8,720 nt of DNA from Candidatus Aerophobota bacterium (GTDB taxonomy: Bacteria > Aerophobota > Aerophobia > Aerophobales > B3-G15): the NCBI GenBank assembly GCA_021163905.1, contig JAGGTG010000062.1:1-8720 (forward strand). Reading direction: 5' to 3'. The notes beneath the pieces were generated by a model that was not told the DNA's origin, did no database searches, and saw only the letters and a list, made by a program, of their open reading frames with translations. How positions within the stretch are numbered: the first letter of the stretch is position 1; each line of letters starts with the position of its first letter. Shown piece after piece: positions 6,616-8,720 of this stretch. The position numbers and the translations under genes are program-made.

Positions 6616-7754
6616 AGACTCTCCCTTTTAAAAAAATTTTTAATTTTCTCAGCAATATAAAATATCTTATCTTTTTCAAGTTCAGGATAAATGGGAAGCG
6701 AGATAACCTGTTTGCAGGCTTTTTCAGCAGCAGGGAAACCCCCTTCCCTGTAATTTAAATTTTTATAGGCTATTTGAAGATGAACAGGGATTGGATAGTA
6801 GATCTTTGTGCCTATTCCTTCGGTTTGCAGATATTCTCTTAGCTTATCGCGAAGAGGTGATTTTACAGTATAAACACAAAATGTATGTTTTGCATAGGAC
6901 TCACAGCAGGGAACCCTTAAAGGAATATCGGAGAAAAGTTCGTTATATAAAGATGCCCTTTCCCTTCTCAGGTTAATCCATTTATCCACGTATTTAAGTT
7001 TTACTCTGAGAATAGCAGCTTGAAGTTCATCCAATCTTGAGTTGTAGCCAAGGGCATTGTAGGAGTATTTACTGGAGTTTCCCCCATGGGCTCTTAGCAG
7101 CCTTAACCTTTCAGCAACATCTTTGCTGTTGGTTACCACCATTCCTCCATCTCCAGCTCCTCCCAGATTTTTTGTGGGGAAAAAACTAAAGCACCCTGCA
7201 TCTCCAATGGAGCCCACCTTTTTCCATTGGGGTTGATTTTTATCATGAGATAAATTGCATTCACTACCAAAAGCCTGAGCAGCATCTTCTATAATTAAAA
7301 TGTTGTATTTTTCTTTTATCTTTAATAGCTTTTCCATATCTACAGGATGTCCAAAAATATGGACAGGCAGGATAGCTTTTGTCCTTGAGGTTATCGCATT
7401 TTCAATTTTATCCACATCTATATTAAAGGTTTGCTCGTCAATATCTACAAATACAGGGGTTGCCCCAACCTGAGTTATTACCTCAACTGTAGCTATAAAA
7501 GTAAAGGGAGTGGTTATTACCTCATCACCTTCTCCTATTCCCAGGGCAAGCAGGGATAATCTCAGAGCATCGGTTCCTGATGCTACTCCTATTGCATAAG
7601 ATGCTCCACAGTAATTAGCTACCTCTTCTTCCAGAGCCTCCACATTAGGTCCTAATATATAGCGTCCACTTTCCAAAACGTCTCTTACAGCTTTTTCTAT
7701 CTCATCCTGTATTGTTTTAAACTGACCCTTTAAATCAAGCAGGGGAATCTTCAT
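6612..7754 (-). CDS. DegT/DnrJ/EryC1/StrS-family nucleotide-sugar aminotransferase
   Basis: This is a pyridoxal-phosphate enzyme (380 residues, usual 360-400) that transfers an amino group, usually from glutamate, to a keto sugar nucleotide. It shows IPLLDLKGQF (3-12), SGRYILGPNVEALE (29-42), SGTDAL (59-64) for cofactor phosphate binding, IEDAAQAFGSE with D157, and FSFFPTKNLGGAGDGG (189-204) with the Schiff-base lysine K195. NSRLDELQAAIL (238-249) and YYPIPVHLQ (319-327) follow. Residues about 166-180 form a longer, hydrophilic loop than I expect in family members. It resembles aminotransferases making 3-amino sugars (WbpE/QdtB-like), but the partner oxidase and acetyltransferase are not in the window, so the substrate is unknown. 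It is the first gene of the minus-strand block, with a strong SD (AAGGAG) and a good promoter upstream. Its stop overlaps the ugd start as ATGA. Confidence 0.9.
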   Translation of the reverse strand: MKIPLLDLKGQFKTIQDEIEKAVRDVLESGRYILGPNVEALEEEVANYCGASYAIGVASGTDALRLSLLALGIGEGDEVITTPFTFIATVEVITQVGATPVFVDIDEQTFNIDVDKIENAITSRTKAILPVHIFGHPVDMEKLLKIKEKYNILIIEDAAQAFGSECNLSHDKNQPQWKKVGSIGDAGCFSFFPTKNLGGAGDGGMVVTNSKDVAERLRLLRAHGGNSSKYSYNALGYNSRLDELQAAILRVKLKYVDKWINLRRERASLYNELFSDIPLRVPCCESYAKHTFCVYTVKSPLRDKLREYLQTEGIGTKIYYPIPVHLQIAYKNLNYREGGFPAAEKACKQVISLPIYPELEKDKIFYIAEKIKNFFKRESL

Positions 7755-7781
7755 GATCTCTCCTTTTTAAGTAATGTAAAA

Positions 7782-7811
7782 AATATATAGCACTTATCTG
7801 TAGAAAGTCAA
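7782..7811 (-). promoter_or_regulatory. Sigma-70-like promoter of the sugar-nucleotide operon
   Basis: On the minus strand a TTGACT box (7806-7811) and a TATATT box (7782-7787) are 18 bases apart; TATATA at 7784-7789 would give 16. The -35 matches the consensus at five of six positions. Transcription would start near 7775, leaving a leader of about 20 bases that holds the AAGGAG SD of the aminotransferase gene. Position, spacing and match all agree, so this is the best promoter in the window. Confidence 0.62.
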
Positions 7812-7835
7812 AATCACCACGTTTGAGTCCTTTTT

Positions 7836-7962
7836 GTCTATCTCGTCTATCTGGTGTATTTAGTTACTTTGGTTCATTTAGTTTGTTTGGTTGAAAGCCT
7901 GAACGCATCAACTGGTAAACCGACAAACCAGACAACTGACTAACCAAACAACCGACAAACCA
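7836..7962. repeat. Degenerate low-complexity repeat with opposite-strand halves
   Basis: The plus strand is G/T-rich on the left (GTTTGTTTGGTTG at 7881-7893) and A/C-rich on the right (AACCAAACAACC at 7942-7953). Exact units are GTCTATCT at 7836-7843 and 7845-7852, and a 13-base direct repeat, AACCGACAAACCA, at 7918-7930 and 7950-7962 (period 32). TTGTTTGGTT (7883-7892) and AACCAAACAA (7942-7951) are perfect inverted repeats. The pattern looks like a decayed short tandem repeat arranged as an imperfect inverted repeat, not a gene. Confidence 0.6.
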
Positions 7963-8015
7963 ATTAACGCCAGTATGAAAAACATACCCAGCGACCAGCA
8001 GAGAATTACAGGACT

Positions 8016-8032
8016 TTTCCTGAAACTGGAAA
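8016..8032. promoter_or_regulatory. Interrupted palindrome, possible operator
   Basis: TTTCC, seven bases, GGAAA forms a perfect five-base inverted repeat with the dyad centre at 8024. It lies about 10 bases upstream of the TTGACA box at 8043, where a regulator of the divergent genes could bind. Five-base arms are common by chance, and no regulator gene is in the window, so this is only a candidate. Confidence 0.2.
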
Positions 8033-8042
8033 TTAACAAAGA

Positions 8043-8068
8043 TTGACATATAAATTATATATTATAAA
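8043..8068 (+). promoter_or_regulatory. Candidate nagB promoter
   Basis: A perfect TTGACA (8043-8048) is followed by an A+T-rich run. The best -10 match, TATAAA at 8063-8068, gives a short 14-base spacer; TAAATA at 8065-8070 gives 16 with a poorer box. If used, the nagB message would have a leader of roughly 185 bases containing the hairpin at 8077-8130. No better promoter is visible closer to nagB. Confidence 0.35.
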
Positions 8069-8076
8069 TAATAATC

Positions 8077-8130
8077 AGATGAGATTTTTAATAAAACAAA
8101 GAGGGGATAAATTAGTTGGGAATCTCATTT
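8077..8130 (+). other. Potential leader hairpin upstream of nagB
   Basis: AGATGAGATT (8077-8086) pairs with AATCTCATTT (8121-8130) as a ten-pair stem with one G-U pair, eight of the pairs being uninterrupted Watson-Crick (8079-8086 with 8121-8128). The loop is 34 bases and A+T-rich. No U-run follows directly, so it does not look like an intrinsic terminator. I do not recognise it as a known riboswitch or as the glmS ribozyme. Confidence 0.35.
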
Positions 8131-8259
8131 AAACATCAATATAAAACCTTGAAAGGGTATATATGAGAAAAAGGACAAAAGGGAAATAAGAAAAGCTGTA
8201 AGGGCTCATTTGAGTGGCGTAAGGGAAAGAATAGCAAAAAACACTATAAGGATGGATAA

Positions 8260-8720
8260 ATGGAGATTAGAATATTTGAAACAAAACAGGAGATGGGGAA
8301 AGCTGCTGCTGAAAAAGCAGCAGAAATTTTAAAAAAGACAATAGAGGAAAAGGGAAAGGCAACTTTTGTAGCTGCAACTGGTGCATCTCAGTTTGAGTTT
8401 TTAGAAAATCTTACAAAGATCTCATCAATTGATTGGTCAAAAACGGTTATGTTTCACTTAGATGAGTATATAGGTTTACCCGAGGATCATCCTGCAAGTT
8501 TTAGAAAATATTTAAAAGAAAGGTTAATTGACAAAGTGCACCCCGGCATTGTTTACCTTATCAATGGGGATACCAGGGATCCTGAAAAAGAATGTGAGAG
8601 GTTAAATAAAATTATAAATGAAAAGGAAATTGATGTTGCCTTTGTTGGAATTGGTGAGAATGGGCACTTGGCCTTTAATGATCCACCGGCAGATTTTGAA
8701 ACAGAAAAGCCATATATAAT
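8260..8720 (+). CDS. nagB: Glucosamine-6-phosphate deaminase (partial, 3' end outside window)
   Basis: The first 153 codons of a NagB/6-phosphogluconolactonase-fold enzyme run off the right edge with no stop. The predicted reaction converts glucosamine-6-phosphate to fructose-6-phosphate and ammonia in the cytoplasm. Visible motifs are the phosphate loop region AATGASQFEFLENL (38-51), FHLDEYIGLPEDHPASFRKY (65-84) with the catalytic acid/base D68, and FVGIGENGHLAFNDPPADF (128-146) with H136. Compared with E. coli NagB (NDGHIAFNEP), the equivalents of Asp141 and Glu148 are N134 and D141, which points to a separate NagB subfamily. The phospho-sugar substrate therefore carries some doubt. ATG 8260 has an AAGGAT SD (8248-8253) six bases upstream. 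It is divergent from the sugar-nucleotide operon. Confidence 0.9.
   Translation, partial: MEIRIFETKQEMGKAAAEKAAEILKKTIEEKGKATFVAATGASQFEFLENLTKISSIDWSKTVMFHLDEYIGLPEDHPASFRKYLKERLIDKVHPGIVYLINGDTRDPEKECERLNKIINEKEIDVAFVGIGENGHLAFNDPPADFETEKPYI

Larger units (their letters stand above)
7755..8259. other. 505-base divergent intergenic spacer
   Basis: No convincing protein-coding gene lies between the divergent aminotransferase and nagB starts. From left to right it contains the aminotransferase SD and promoter (to 7811), a degenerate low-complexity repeat (about 7836-7962), an interrupted palindrome (8016-8032), an A+T-rich segment with a TTGACA box (8043-8070), a potential hairpin (8077-8130) and a purine-rich stretch leading to the nagB SD. 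This is far longer than any other gap in the window. Confidence 0.85.

Noticed and set aside
7918..7962. Two 13-base repeats 32 bases apart, resembling a minimal CRISPR unit
   Set aside because: There are only two copies, the repeat is too short and low in complexity, the sequence between is of the same composition, and no cas gene is present.
7864..8049. 61-residue minus-strand reading frame in the divergent spacer
   Set aside because: Most of it translates the low-complexity repeat (VNWFVGCLVSQLSGLSVYQ) and matches no domain I know. Such Leu/Val/Trp/Tyr-rich peptides are a usual artefact of translating G/T-rich repeats.
8077..8259. glmS-type ribozyme or known riboswitch before nagB
   Set aside because: I see none of the conserved core sequences or pseudoknot arrangement of the glmS ribozyme, only a simple long-loop stem.

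Overview
The window looks like chromosomal DNA of an A+T-rich, probably uncultivated bacterium. RsmG, RsmI, a RadC-family protein and bacterial-type Shine-Dalgarno (SD) sequences place it in Bacteria. I cannot name a phylum. The gene set is mostly core metabolism and cell-envelope precursor synthesis. I see no phage genes, insertion sequence, tRNA, rRNA or CRISPR array.

Layout. Positions 1-242 hold the C-terminal tail of a VapC-like PIN toxin that is cut off by a stop codon. Two plus-strand genes follow and touch each other: a RadC/JAMM protein (260-946) and a class II histone-deacetylase-fold amidohydrolase (958-1803). They converge on a six-gene minus-strand block from 7754 down to 1814. 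In transcription order this block is a DegT-type sugar aminotransferase, UDP-glucose 6-dehydrogenase, a UDP-glucuronate 4-epimerase-like SDR, rsmG, rsmI and gpsA. The first three genes are joined by 4-base ATGA overlaps. The last three follow at gaps of 46, 10 and 49 bases. A good sigma-70-like promoter (TTGACT, 18 bases, TATATT) lies just upstream of the aminotransferase, and a weaker one may add transcription for gpsA.

An unusually long 505-base divergent spacer (7755-8259) separates this block from nagB (glucosamine-6-phosphate deaminase, plus strand), which runs off the right edge. The spacer contains a degenerate low-complexity repeat that is G/T-rich on its left and A/C-rich on its right, a small interrupted palindrome, a TTGACA box and a predicted leader hairpin before nagB.

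How the genes fit together. Ugd oxidises UDP-glucose to UDP-glucuronate, the SDR would interconvert UDP-glucuronate and UDP-galacturonate, and the aminotransferase would make an amino sugar nucleotide. NagB links amino-sugar phosphates to fructose-6-phosphate, and GpsA supplies glycerol-3-phosphate for lipids. Together they suggest envelope or exopolysaccharide precursor supply transcribed with two 16S rRNA methyltransferases. I found no convincing new defence or mobile system. The points worth a second look are non-canonical active-site motifs in Ugd, RsmI and GpsA, the RadC-deacetylase coupling, and the structured divergent spacer.
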